Shown here: positions 1-4,832 of the stretch, one piece after another
Layout of the letters: each line of letters opens with the position of its first letter
How positions within the stretch are numbered: position 1 is the stretch's first letter
Source: an uncultured Collinsella sp.
Lineage (GTDB): Bacteria; Actinomycetota; Coriobacteriia; Coriobacteriales; Coriobacteriaceae
Direction: 5' to 3'
DNA length: 7,204 nt
Assembly: GCA_905207425.1 (NCBI GenBank)
Contig: CAJLLB010000101.1
Coordinates: 1 to 7,204 of the forward strand
Notes under the pieces: model-generated
Database searches by the model: none
Seen by the model: the letters and a program-made list of their open reading frames with translations, nothing else
What the model was told of the DNA's origin: nothing
Translations under genes and position numbers: made by a program

Positions 1-423
1 CCCACGCGCCTTGAGGCGGGCACGCTCAACGGTCACGGCATCGCGGGACTTTCTGCCGGCCTCGACTTTATCGAGGCCCAGGGTGGGGTCGAGGCGATTG
101 CTGCCCACGAGCGTGCGCTCGCTGATCGCTTCCTTGCCGGTGTGCGCAAGATTCCGGGGATTAAGCTCTACGGTGCCTTTGACCAGCCGACGCGCTCTGC
201 GATTGTGTCGCTCAACGTAGCCGATATCGACTCTGCCGAGATCTCGGATGCGCTCATGCAAGGGTGGGGGATTTCGACGCGCCCCGGCGCCCATTGCGCC
301 CCGCTCATGCACCGTGCGCTGGGGACCGAGCGCCAGGGCGTCGTCCGCTTCTCGTTTGGGTATTTCAACACTACCGAAGAAGTCGACACGGCTATCGATG
401 CTCTGTGCGATTTAGCCTGCTAA
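1..423 (+). CDS. Cysteine desulfurase / class-V aminotransferase family protein, 3' part
   Basis: The C-terminal 140 residues of a PLP-dependent class-V aminotransferase are visible; the 5' part, with the PLP lysine, lies before the window. The frame is open from base 1. The fragment begins near GTLNGHGIAGLSAGL, a variant of the family segment GTPNxxGIAGLxAGL. It contains RPGAHCAPL, the loop carrying the catalytic Cys (codon 295-297), and ends with VVRFSFGYFNTTEEVDTAI, typical of the SufS/Csd-like subgroup. Family knowledge: these enzymes take sulfur from cysteine as a persulfide for Fe-S clusters and thiolated tRNA, and some also act on selenocysteine. The stop TAA is followed 23 nt later by a terminator, so this ends its transcription unit. 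The exact subfamily cannot be settled without the N-terminus. A link to the selenoprotein gene 5 kb away is possible but unsupported. Confidence 0.88.
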   Translation, partial: PTRLEAGTLNGHGIAGLSAGLDFIEAQGGVEAIAAHERALADRFLAGVRKIPGIKLYGAFDQPTRSAIVSLNVADIDSAEISDALMQGWGISTRPGAHCAPLMHRALGTERQGVVRFSFGYFNTTEEVDTAIDALCDLAC

Positions 424-446
424 AGCTGCTAGACCGTTTATACTTG

Positions 447-481
447 CGGGACGGGTGTATTTGCCCGTCCCGTTTTTGTTT
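447..481 (+). terminator. Intrinsic terminator after the cysteine desulfurase gene
   Basis: A perfect 9-bp GC-rich stem (CGGGACGGG, 447-455, with CCCGTCCCG, 464-472) encloses an 8-nt loop and is followed at once by TTTTTGTTT (473-481). This is a textbook rho-independent terminator. It ends only 19 nt before the brnQ start codon, so brnQ must have its own promoter very close by or rely on read-through. Confidence 0.93.
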
Positions 482-500
482 CGACCCGAAAGGTGTGCCT

Positions 501-1859
501 ATGGCCTCATCCGCTCCGCGCGGCCTGCGCTCCGACCATGTCGTTACCGTCGGCATTGCGCTGTTCTCGATGCTCTTTGGCGCCGGTAACCTCATCATTC
601 CGCCGTTGCTGGCGCTCCAGGCCGGCACGGCCACACCGCTTGCCATGGTTGGCTTTTTGATTGCCGCCATCGGCCTGCCCGTCATGGGCTTTATCGCCGT
701 GGCGCTTGCCGGAACGGCGCGCGAGCTTGCCGGCCGCGTGCACCCCAAGTTCGGTGAGTTCTTTGTCGCGGCGGTCTATTTAGCGATCGGCCCGTGCCTG
801 GCCATTCCGCGTACGAGCTCCACGGCCTTCGAGATGCTGGTGCCGCTGCTGCCCGAGGGCGTCTCGCTTGGCACGGCTCGCCTGGTGTTTGCCGTTGGCT
901 TCTTTGTCGTCGCGTTTGCGCTCACGCTGCGTCCGGGCGTCATCACGCGCGTGCTCGGCCGCATTACGGGCCCCGCGCTCATTGCGCTCATCGTGCTGGT
1001 CGTGGGTGCCGCCGTGATCTCGCCGCTGGGACCGGCTGGCGCCCCGCAAGCTCCCTATGATGCCGGTGCTGCCGTGCAGGGCTTCTTGACCGGCTACCAG
1101 ACCATGGACCTGCTTGCGTCGCTCGCCTTCGGCATCATCATCGCCGAGACCATTCACGAGCTGGGCGTGACCGACGACAAGCGCGTCGCTTTTGAAATTT
1201 CGCGCTCCGGTGTGATCGCCGGCGTGCTCATGGCCATCATCTATTGCGGCTTGGCCCTTGCCGGCATGCAGCTCGGCACCGTGATGCCCGACGCCACCAA
1301 TGGCGCTGCCATCCTTGCTCGCTCGGCCTCCATGCACTTTGGCCTTGCCGGCACGGTCGTGGTCTTCGCAATCTTCTTCCTCGCCTGCATGAACGTGTGC
1401 ATCGGCCTCATCAGCTGCTGCTCGCGCTACTTCTGCGAAACGTATGTGGTCGAAGGGGGAGCGGAGGCCTCTGAGGAGGCCATGCGCCGTCCCTTTGCGG
1501 TTCTCGCCTTTGTGTTCGCAGCGTTTTCGTGCGTGCTATCCAATGTGGGCCTCGACGTGATCCTTATGTTCTCGGTGCCCATGCTCAACGCCTTGTATCC
1601 CGTCGCCATCGTGCTGGTCCTCATGGGTTTGGTACACGGTTTTTGCGACGCAAATCCGCAGGTGTGGGTGCGGGTCGGCGGCGTGGTCGCCGTGCAGAGT
1701 GTGATCACCTCGGTCCGCGATGCGTTCTTTGTGGGCACGTGGCTGCCGTTTGATGTTCTTCCGCTGGCGGATATCGGTGCCGCGTGGGCGCCGGTTGCCG
1801 TGGTTGCCTTTGTGATCGGTCTGCTCCATAGTCGTTTTGTCGCACATTCGAGGAGCTAA
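501..1859 (+). CDS. brnQ: Branched-chain amino acid carrier protein, BrnQ/LIVCS family
   Basis: A 452-aa integral membrane protein, close to the usual family length of about 440. The family predicts a cytoplasmic-membrane cation symporter that imports leucine, isoleucine and valine. Visible support: the first membrane segment LFSMLFGAGNLIIPPLLALQ (residues 21-40), matching the BrnQ hallmark FFGAGNLIFPPxLG; YLAIGPCLAIPRTSSTAFEM (93-112); the GYQTMDLLASLAFG segment (198-211); and about a dozen hydrophobic stretches with short polar loops. The longest loop, around 315-332, is acidic then basic. The ATG at 501 is chosen because AAAGGTG (489-495) lies 5 nt upstream and the protein then begins just before the first membrane segment. 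The frame is open further upstream, but that part would run through the terminator and lacks family similarity. No amino-acid-responsive leader such as a T-box is seen. No neighbour appears functionally linked. Confidence 0.92.
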   Translation: MASSAPRGLRSDHVVTVGIALFSMLFGAGNLIIPPLLALQAGTATPLAMVGFLIAAIGLPVMGFIAVALAGTARELAGRVHPKFGEFFVAAVYLAIGPCLAIPRTSSTAFEMLVPLLPEGVSLGTARLVFAVGFFVVAFALTLRPGVITRVLGRITGPALIALIVLVVGAAVISPLGPAGAPQAPYDAGAAVQGFLTGYQTMDLLASLAFGIIIAETIHELGVTDDKRVAFEISRSGVIAGVLMAIIYCGLALAGMQLGTVMPDATNGAAILARSASMHFGLAGTVVVFAIFFLACMNVCIGLISCCSRYFCETYVVEGGAEASEEAMRRPFAVLAFVFAAFSCVLSNVGLDVILMFSVPMLNALYPVAIVLVLMGLVHGFCDANPQVWVRVGGVVAVQSVITSVRDAFFVGTWLPFDVLPLADIGAAWAPVAVVAFVIGLLHSRFVAHSRS

Positions 1860-1870
1860 GGCATCAATGC

Positions 1871-1899
1871 TTGCACAGGCGGGGAGTCTCCCCTATAAT
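1871..1899 (+). promoter_or_regulatory. Sigma-70-type promoter of the tRNA-Pro/tRNA-Gly unit
   Basis: TTGCAC (1871-1876) and a perfect TATAAT (1894-1899) are separated by 17 nt, near-consensus, and lie 51 nt upstream of tRNA-Pro. The spacer holds a 13-nt dyad, GGGGA-GTC-TCCCC (1881-1893). A small hairpin AAGGT-TTAG-ACCTT (1921-1934) lies in the predicted 5' leader of the tRNA transcript. Confidence 0.85.
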
Positions 1900-1950
1900 T
1901 TCCTTCGCTTTGGGACACGCAAGGTTTAGACCTTAGCTGCTCAACACCTT

Positions 1951-2027
1951 CGGGACGTGGCGCAGTTTGGTAGCGCGCCTGCTTTGGGAGCAGGATGTCG
2001 CAGGTTCAAATCCTGTCGTCCCGACCA
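1951..2027 (+). tRNA. tRNA-Pro, anticodon UGG
   Basis: A complete cloverleaf. The acceptor stem is CGGGACG (1951-1957) with CGTCCCG (2017-2023); anticodon stem CCTGC/GCAGG holds the loop TTTGGGA, giving anticodon TGG at 1985-1987; the T arm contains GGTTCAAATCC. Discriminator A2024 is followed by an encoded CCA (2025-2027). It is co-transcribed with the tRNA-Gly that starts 6 nt later. Confidence 0.97.
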
Positions 2028-2033
2028 TATCTT

Positions 2034-2107
2034 GCGGGCGTAGTTCAATGGTAGAACCCCAGCCTTCCAAGCTGATGACGCGGGTTCGATTCCCGTCGCC
2101 CGCTCCA
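2034..2107 (+). tRNA. tRNA-Gly, anticodon UCC
   Basis: A complete cloverleaf. The acceptor stem is GCGGGCG (2034-2040) with CGCCCGC (2097-2103); the anticodon loop CTTCCAA gives anticodon TCC at 2066-2068; the T arm contains GGTTCGATTCC. Discriminator T2104 is followed by an encoded CCA (2105-2107). The outermost pair of the anticodon stem is a C-A mismatch. The accessory segment begins downstream, but no duplicate of the tRNA 3' end was found as an att site. Confidence 0.97.
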
Positions 2108-2120
2108 TAAGATAGACGAA

Positions 2121-2154
2121 CGGCTCTGGCTCCTTTTGGGACCAGAGCTGTTTT
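2121..2154 (+). terminator. Intrinsic terminator of the tRNA unit
   Basis: A stem of about 12 bp with one G-U near the base and one C-A mismatch (2121-2133 with 2138-2150, core GCTCTGG/CCAGAGC), a TTTT loop, and then TTTTC (2151-2155). It lies 13 nt after the tRNA-Gly CCA. Confidence 0.85.
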
Positions 2155-2186
2155 CATATACATGCCGGGGACCCCACATCCCCTCC

Positions 2187-2257
2187 TAAGTTGCGGTGAA
2201 ATAGTTCCTGGATTAGCCGCAAAAGCTGTTATCCAGGAACTATTTCACCGCAACTTA
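2187..2257. repeat. Long palindromic repeat, copy 1 (27-bp perfect arms)
   Basis: The left arm 2187-2213 (core GTTGCGGTGAAATAGTTCC) is perfectly complementary to the right arm 2231-2257 across a 17-nt loop. A second copy with nearly the same arms lies at 3500-3566. No T-run follows the stem on either strand, so it is not a standard intrinsic terminator. It lies 61 nt past the stop codon of the AbiEi-like gene, as copy 2 lies past the stop of the PIN gene. This suggests a REP-like or 3'-end element. Alternatives are a small non-autonomous mobile element or one boundary of an inserted cassette. Confidence 0.9.
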
Positions 2258-2318
2258 TTGAGGCCGAGCGGGCTGGGTCGATGATGGGTTCTGTTGTCGA
2301 GAAGATGAAGACAGCCGG

Positions 2319-3326
2319 TCAGGAGTCTGCGTAGGGTTTTGTGGTTGGTATACCGTAGCCGCGCATCATGGAGCCGAACGCTTTGACATCGTAGGTGTCT
2401 GAGAGCTTGAAATGAATGACGTTGTGGCCCATGGCACGCAGGTTCGTGTCGCGCATGAGGGCAGCTCGATAGGTTTTTGCCGCAGTATGTTCCGGATCAT
2501 TTTGGGCATCGTCCTCAAACTTGCCTAGTCCATGCAGCTCAGCCAGCATCCATGAGCCGTTTGGCATCTGCCAGCCGTAATCTGCCAAATAATAGCCGGC
2601 GTTTCCCGGTCGAGTGATTTCAACCTGAAGTTCGGGAGCGGCAACTCCCGCCAGAATCATTGCCGCCCGTGCTTCGGATTCTCCACCGTTATCCGATCTG
2701 CCATCCATGTGTTCAAAAACGTCAAATGCGCGCGCGATGCCGTGCAGTCCGCGGCAGTTCGTTTGTGCATATGCACGCAATTCTTCACGCTCGACACCGT
2801 ACTCACGAGCCAACCCGTCGACATAGCCTAGTGCATATCGAAAAGCGTTAGTTCGGGCGATGTCGACCACCGTGCGATATGGATTCGTTAACGTAAAAGG
2901 ACCGAGCTGCCATACGTCGCCCGGCCGCCAGCGTCGGTATTCAACGAATTCGTACATATCGCGTCTGGTGGAACGCGGCAACAGCACTTGCACCTTGTCG
3001 AGAAGCGAATATGCAGAACCGATGCCATAGAGCAGTGCCGCCGTTGCTCCACAAAACACGGCATTCGGTTCAACGACCGCAATAGCGGATGCCAATTGAA
3101 AGATGCGATCTTCGACGCCGAGGTCATTCCAATACGCGGGATCAGCGTAGACATGGTTGTAGAGTCGAATAATCATCTCTTTTTGCATGAGCGCGTAGGC
3201 ACAGCGTTCATCCCATTTTTTGGTAGCTACAAACAGGTGCCCGCCATGATGGGCCTCGAATAACCGGAAGAATAGCTCTAATTGCGGTTTGGTACAGCGT
3301 TTATCATGACTCATTTTCGACCCCAT
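2319..3326 (-). CDS. Orphan AbiEi-like protein with C-terminal DUF559/Vsr-like domain
   Basis: A 335-aa protein. Residues about 10-165 resemble the AbiEi antitoxin fold common in actinobacteria: a helical N-terminus, then MIIRLYNHVYADP (51-63), AVFCGATAALLYGI (89-102) and the closing TLTNPYRTVVDIAR (145-158). Residues about 213-335 resemble the DUF559/Vsr-like nuclease fold: GGESEARAAMILAG (E216), YLADYGW (D249), LAELHGLGKF (E263, K269) and LRAMGHNVIHFKLSD. Family knowledge: AbiEi is the antitoxin of type IV systems, pairing with the nucleotidyltransferase AbiEii; no such partner is present. The usual ExDGxxK motif reads ELHGLGK here, so catalytic ability is uncertain. The start at 3326 has no clear ribosome binding site; an ATG at 3314 (MSHDKR) has GGGG 7 nt upstream and is a reasonable alternative. 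Codon use looks less GC-rich than in brnQ or fdhF, consistent with transfer. Its function is unknown. Confidence 0.72.
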   Translation of the reverse strand: MGSKMSHDKRCTKPQLELFFRLFEAHHGGHLFVATKKWDERCAYALMQKEMIIRLYNHVYADPAYWNDLGVEDRIFQLASAIAVVEPNAVFCGATAALLYGIGSAYSLLDKVQVLLPRSTRRDMYEFVEYRRWRPGDVWQLGPFTLTNPYRTVVDIARTNAFRYALGYVDGLAREYGVEREELRAYAQTNCRGLHGIARAFDVFEHMDGRSDNGGESEARAAMILAGVAAPELQVEITRPGNAGYYLADYGWQMPNGSWMLAELHGLGKFEDDAQNDPEHTAAKTYRAALMRDTNLRAMGHNVIHFKLSDTYDVKAFGSMMRGYGIPTTKPYADS

Positions 3327-3375
3327 GGTCTCGAGGGGGAGTGAATGACACTACGCTATCCCATATTTGGCCCGC

Positions 3376-3420
3376 CTGACCTTGCCATGAACTGACCAAA
3401 AGCTTGACGGGGCAGGTCAG
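3376..3420. repeat. Imperfect inverted repeat upstream of the AbiEi-like gene
   Basis: CTGACC (3376-3381) pairs with GGTCAG (3415-3420), and after one bulged T, TGCC (3383-3386) pairs with GGCA (3411-3414). It lies 50-95 nt upstream of the AbiEi-like start, where an operator would be expected, but no convincing promoter boxes were found nearby. Confidence 0.4.
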
Positions 3421-3459
3421 AGTCATGAGTCGTAGCCAAACATATCGGCAAACGGTTGA

Positions 3460-3482
3460 TTAGTGCCCCTCGGCGGCACTAA
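3460..3482. repeat. Small perfect inverted repeat (8-bp arms)
   Basis: TTAGTGCC (3460-3467) and GGCACTAA (3475-3482) flank a 7-nt loop. The adjacent homopolymer is AAAAA on the + strand after the stem, the wrong arrangement for a terminator on either strand. With 3376-3420 and copy 2 of the long palindrome, the gap 3327-3612 holds three dyads and no gene. Confidence 0.5.
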
Positions 3483-3499
3483 AAACCACCCTTACAGAA

Positions 3500-3566
3500 A
3501 GTTGCGGTGGAATAGTTCCTGAAAGGCTCGAATAAGCCTAAATCCAGGAACTATTTCACCGCAACT
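3500..3566. repeat. Long palindromic repeat, copy 2
   Basis: The left arm 3500-3521 pairs with the right arm 3545-3566 over 22 positions, with one G-U (G3510). The loop holds its own 5-bp hairpin, AGGCT/AGCCT (3524-3528, 3535-3539). The right arm, including ATCC before it, is identical to that of copy 1 at 2231-2255, while the loops have diverged. Read on the - strand, CTGGATTTAGGC around the loop resembles CTGGATTAGCC of copy 1 on the + strand, so the copies may be inversely oriented. It lies 46 nt beyond the PIN gene stop. Confidence 0.88.
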
Positions 3567-3612
3567 CAGGTGGGGATGGGGCTGAGTGGCGGGCGATGCC
3601 GTTGCCTGTCGG

Positions 3613-4089
3613 TTAGTGGCGGGATTGGTGGCGGAGCTTGTCGATGGTGGAGTCGGTGCTTCGGCTGCGGGCTTCGGCGGCGCGGTCGCGGGCGTCGGCG
3701 GCGGTTTGGCGCTGGCGGCGGTAGTCGATCATGCCTTGGATGATGGGCTTGCCAAAGCTCACGACATCATCGTTGTAGATGGCGGTTCGGGCTGCGAGGA
3801 GGCAGTCGGTAAAGTCCATATGGGTCTTGCCAAAGAGTTTGACGGCAAGGGCGACAACGGTGGGCTCGTCGACCATGACGTCATCGAGCAACCTCTTCAT
3901 GGCCGCAGTAATCTCAACGCGGGGAACCTTATAGACGTCGCGCAGTGTGACCACGACGCGCGTGATGATTTCGGGGTAGACGCGAGCGGTGCGCGTGGCG
4001 ATGACCTTGGCGGCGCGCGGTGACAGAACCTCGTCGTCGTCAAGCAGGTAGCGCAGGATGACGGTCTCGTCGATGATGGTGCTACTCAT
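3613..4089 (-). CDS. PIN-domain protein, probable toxin of a type II toxin-antitoxin pair, active site altered
   Basis: A 158-aa protein. Residues 3-120 match the PIN fold of VapC-like ribonucleases: the opening strand IIDETVILRYLLDDDE (D7), the helix segment TRVVVTLRDVYKVPR, and MDFTDCLLAARTA (D92, D95). In the family the second acidic residue normally sits in (A/L)ExxYVL; here R44 occupies that place. The last aspartate, usually in TFD, falls at G113 in SFGKPI. This suggests weakened or lost nuclease activity, or a different metal site. Residues 121-158 form a basic, Arg/Ala-rich polar tail without recognisable domain. Its ATG overlaps the end of the upstream antitoxin gene by 8 nt, implying translational coupling. 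Sequence similarity is judged by eye, so family membership is firm but the catalytic verdict is tentative. Confidence 0.82.
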   Translation of the reverse strand: MSSTIIDETVILRYLLDDDEVLSPRAAKVIATRTARVYPEIITRVVVTLRDVYKVPRVEITAAMKRLLDDVMVDEPTVVALAVKLFGKTHMDFTDCLLAARTAIYNDDVVSFGKPIIQGMIDYRRQRQTAADARDRAAEARSRSTDSTIDKLRHQSRH

Positions 4090-4405
4090 GGATATCTACT
4101 TCCTCGGGACCCAAAATCGAATCGTCGCTTTCTGTGGCAAGGTACTCAATCCAGGCATTGCGCTCTTCGGAGCGGCGATTGGGGTCACCATATGCTTTGA
4201 GCGATCCATAGGCGGCGGTGCCGTTCTTTGAGCGCACGGCGACCGGCTGAAAGGGGAGCTTGCGCATCAAAATGCTTTGCGCGACAAATAAGCGGACAGC
4301 CTCGGCGAGCGATGTGCCCATGGCATCGTAGAGATGCTCGGCATGCTGCTTGTCTTCCTCGCGAATGCGCACCTGCAGGATGGCTCTTTTTTGAGTCGAT
4401 GACAT
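4082..4405 (-). CDS. RelB/DinJ-family antitoxin
   Basis: A 107-aa protein. Residues about 8-50 fit a ribbon-helix-helix dimer: strand RAILQVRIREED, helix KQHAEHLYDAMG, then TSLAEAVRLFVAQSILMRKLPF, ending with the KLPFQP stretch typical of DinJ/RelB. The acidic C-terminus (ESDDSILGPEEVDIHE) would be the toxin-binding part. The start at 4405 is chosen because AAGGGGG lies 6 nt upstream and RHH proteins begin just before the strand. The in-frame ATG at 4471 sits at the edge of the -10 box, upstream of any transcript start. In this family the antitoxin neutralises its toxin and represses its own promoter. The partner is a PIN protein rather than the RelE/YafQ fold usually paired with this antitoxin class. 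Confidence 0.85.
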   Translation of the reverse strand: MSSTQKRAILQVRIREEDKQHAEHLYDAMGTSLAEAVRLFVAQSILMRKLPFQPVAVRSKNGTAAYGSLKAYGDPNRRSEERNAWIEYLATESDDSILGPEEVDIHE

Positions 4406-4411
4406 CACTGG

Positions 4412-4418
4412 CCCCCTT
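4412..4418 (-). promoter_or_regulatory. Ribosome binding site of the antitoxin gene
   Basis: AAGGGGG on the - strand, 6 nt before the ATG at 4405. It decides between this start and the in-frame upstream ATG at 4471. Confidence 0.7.
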
Positions 4419-4461
4419 AATGAGCGTGCAATATAGTCGGTCAAATGCGGCATGTGCCGAT

Positions 4462-4501
4462 ACTTGAGCATCTTATAACGATTACTTTATTTCACTCAAG
4501 T
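4462..4501. promoter_or_regulatory. Inverted repeat bracketing the toxin-antitoxin promoter, candidate operator
   Basis: ACTTGAG (4462-4468) and CTCAAGT (4495-4501) are perfect 7-bp inverted half-sites, 33 bp centre to centre. They flank the -10 and overlap the -35 of the antitoxin promoter. The position fits autorepression by the RHH antitoxin, as is usual for such operons. Binding itself is inferred. Confidence 0.5.
4472..4499 (-). promoter_or_regulatory. Promoter of the RelB-PIN operon
   Basis: On the - strand, TTGAGT (4499-4494) and TATAAG (4477-4472) are spaced by 16 nt. Transcription would start near 4465, giving a leader of about 60 nt before the ATG at 4405. Confidence 0.65.
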
Positions 4502-4628
4502 TGATAACCATAAACACGAATACAGGCGTAGTACATCCAAAACGAGAGCGCGTAAAAATCTCTGAGGCGTACGCATGTAATACACTCACCTTTATAGCTA
4601 TCCGAGAATAGTTCCAACCTGCTAAAAC

Positions 4629-4654
4629 CCCTGCAATACACCCGTATTGCAGGG
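4629..4654. promoter_or_regulatory. Perfect 11-bp dyad, candidate regulator binding site of the hydN-fdhF unit
   Basis: CCCTGCAATAC (4629-4639) and GTATTGCAGGG (4644-4654) flank the 4-nt spacer ACCC. No T-run follows on the + strand. On the - strand GTTTT follows, but no gene points that way from the right. Its centre lies about 45-50 bp upstream of the TATATT at 4686, a usual place for an activator site. It could also form an RNA hairpin if transcription begins upstream. Confidence 0.55.
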
Positions 4655-4753
4655 CGTATGCTCAAGTTTGCCACCTGCAACTGCGTATATTTAACCTGTA
4701 TATCGTTGGAGGAATTCTATCGAAGTGCCTGTTTCGCCGCATGCACTCGATAC

Positions 4754-4808
4754 GCCGATGCCGGACCACGGGCGGTCCGGGGCAACGTCGGCAGGGTCTC
4801 TCCGGCAT
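4754..4808 (+). promoter_or_regulatory. Structured 5' leader of hydN with two exclusive foldings
   Basis: Hairpin A: CCGGACC (4761-4767) with GGTCCGG (4774-4780), 7 bp, 6-nt loop. Pairing B: ATGCCGGA (4758-4765) with TCCGGCAT (4801-4808), 8 bp. A and B share 4761-4765, so only one can form. GCCGA (4754-4758) can also pair with TCGGC (4788-4792). Pairing B ends 7 nt before the hydN ribosome binding site. This is the arrangement of a translational switch, but no known riboswitch class was recognised with confidence. Confidence 0.35.
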
Positions 4809-4815
4809 GGGATTC

Positions 4816-4822
4816 AGGAGGG
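4816..4822 (+). promoter_or_regulatory. Ribosome binding site of hydN
   Basis: AGGAGGG, 10 nt before the ATG at 4833. It favours this start over the upstream GTG at 4725 and the GTG at 4824, which is too close to the site. Confidence 0.75.
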
Positions 4823-4832
4823 AGTGAACAAC

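Larger units (their letters stand above)
4502..4832 (+). other. Intergenic regulatory region upstream of hydN-fdhF
   Basis: About 330 nt without a convincing gene. The left half (4502-4620) is AT-richer than its surroundings. The only open frame there (- strand, 62 codons, 4492-4680) has no family features and no ribosome binding site. The right half holds a perfect dyad (4629-4654), a possible -10 TATATT (4686-4691) without a good -35, and a GC-rich foldable leader (about 4754-4822). A GTG at 4725 with GGAGG 12 nt upstream (4708-4712) could extend hydN by 36 codons, but the extension is not family-like. Confidence 0.6.

Noticed and set aside
780..1337. Open frame of 185 codons on the - strand opposite brnQ
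   Set aside because: The His/Arg/Asp-rich translation has no domain and no ribosome binding site, and lies wholly within brnQ.
2919..2934. Possible att copy of the tRNA-Gly 3' end (CGTCGCCCG)
   Set aside because: Only about nine bases match and they lie inside the AbiEi-like coding region; too short for an integration site.
2187..3566. CRISPR array
   Set aside because: There are only two copies, more than 1.2 kb apart and each internally palindromic, with no regular spacers or cas genes.
3586..4023. Open frame of 145 codons on the + strand opposite the PIN gene
   Set aside because: The Gly/Ala/Val/Asp-rich composition is typical of an antisense shadow; the - strand frame carries clear PIN motifs and overlaps its antitoxin gene.
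4492..4680. 62-codon - strand frame in the hydN upstream region
   Set aside because: No ribosome binding site and no recognisable family, and it runs through the 11-bp dyad and the toxin-antitoxin promoter.
4668..4683. Sigma-54 (-24/-12) promoter as used by E. coli fdhF
   Set aside because: The required GG-N10-GC elements are not present at correct spacing, and sigma-54 is not expected in this phylum.
4668..4691. TTGCCA ... TATATT as a hydN promoter
   Set aside because: The spacing is only 12 nt, too short for sigma-70; no alternative -35 of good quality was found, so no core promoter is called.
4725..4832. Upstream GTG start extending hydN by 36 codons
   Set aside because: HydN homologues begin just before the first CxxCxxC motif, the ATG at 4833 has a better ribosome binding site, and the extension sequence is foldable leader without family similarity. 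The GGAGG at 4708-4712 leaves slight doubt.
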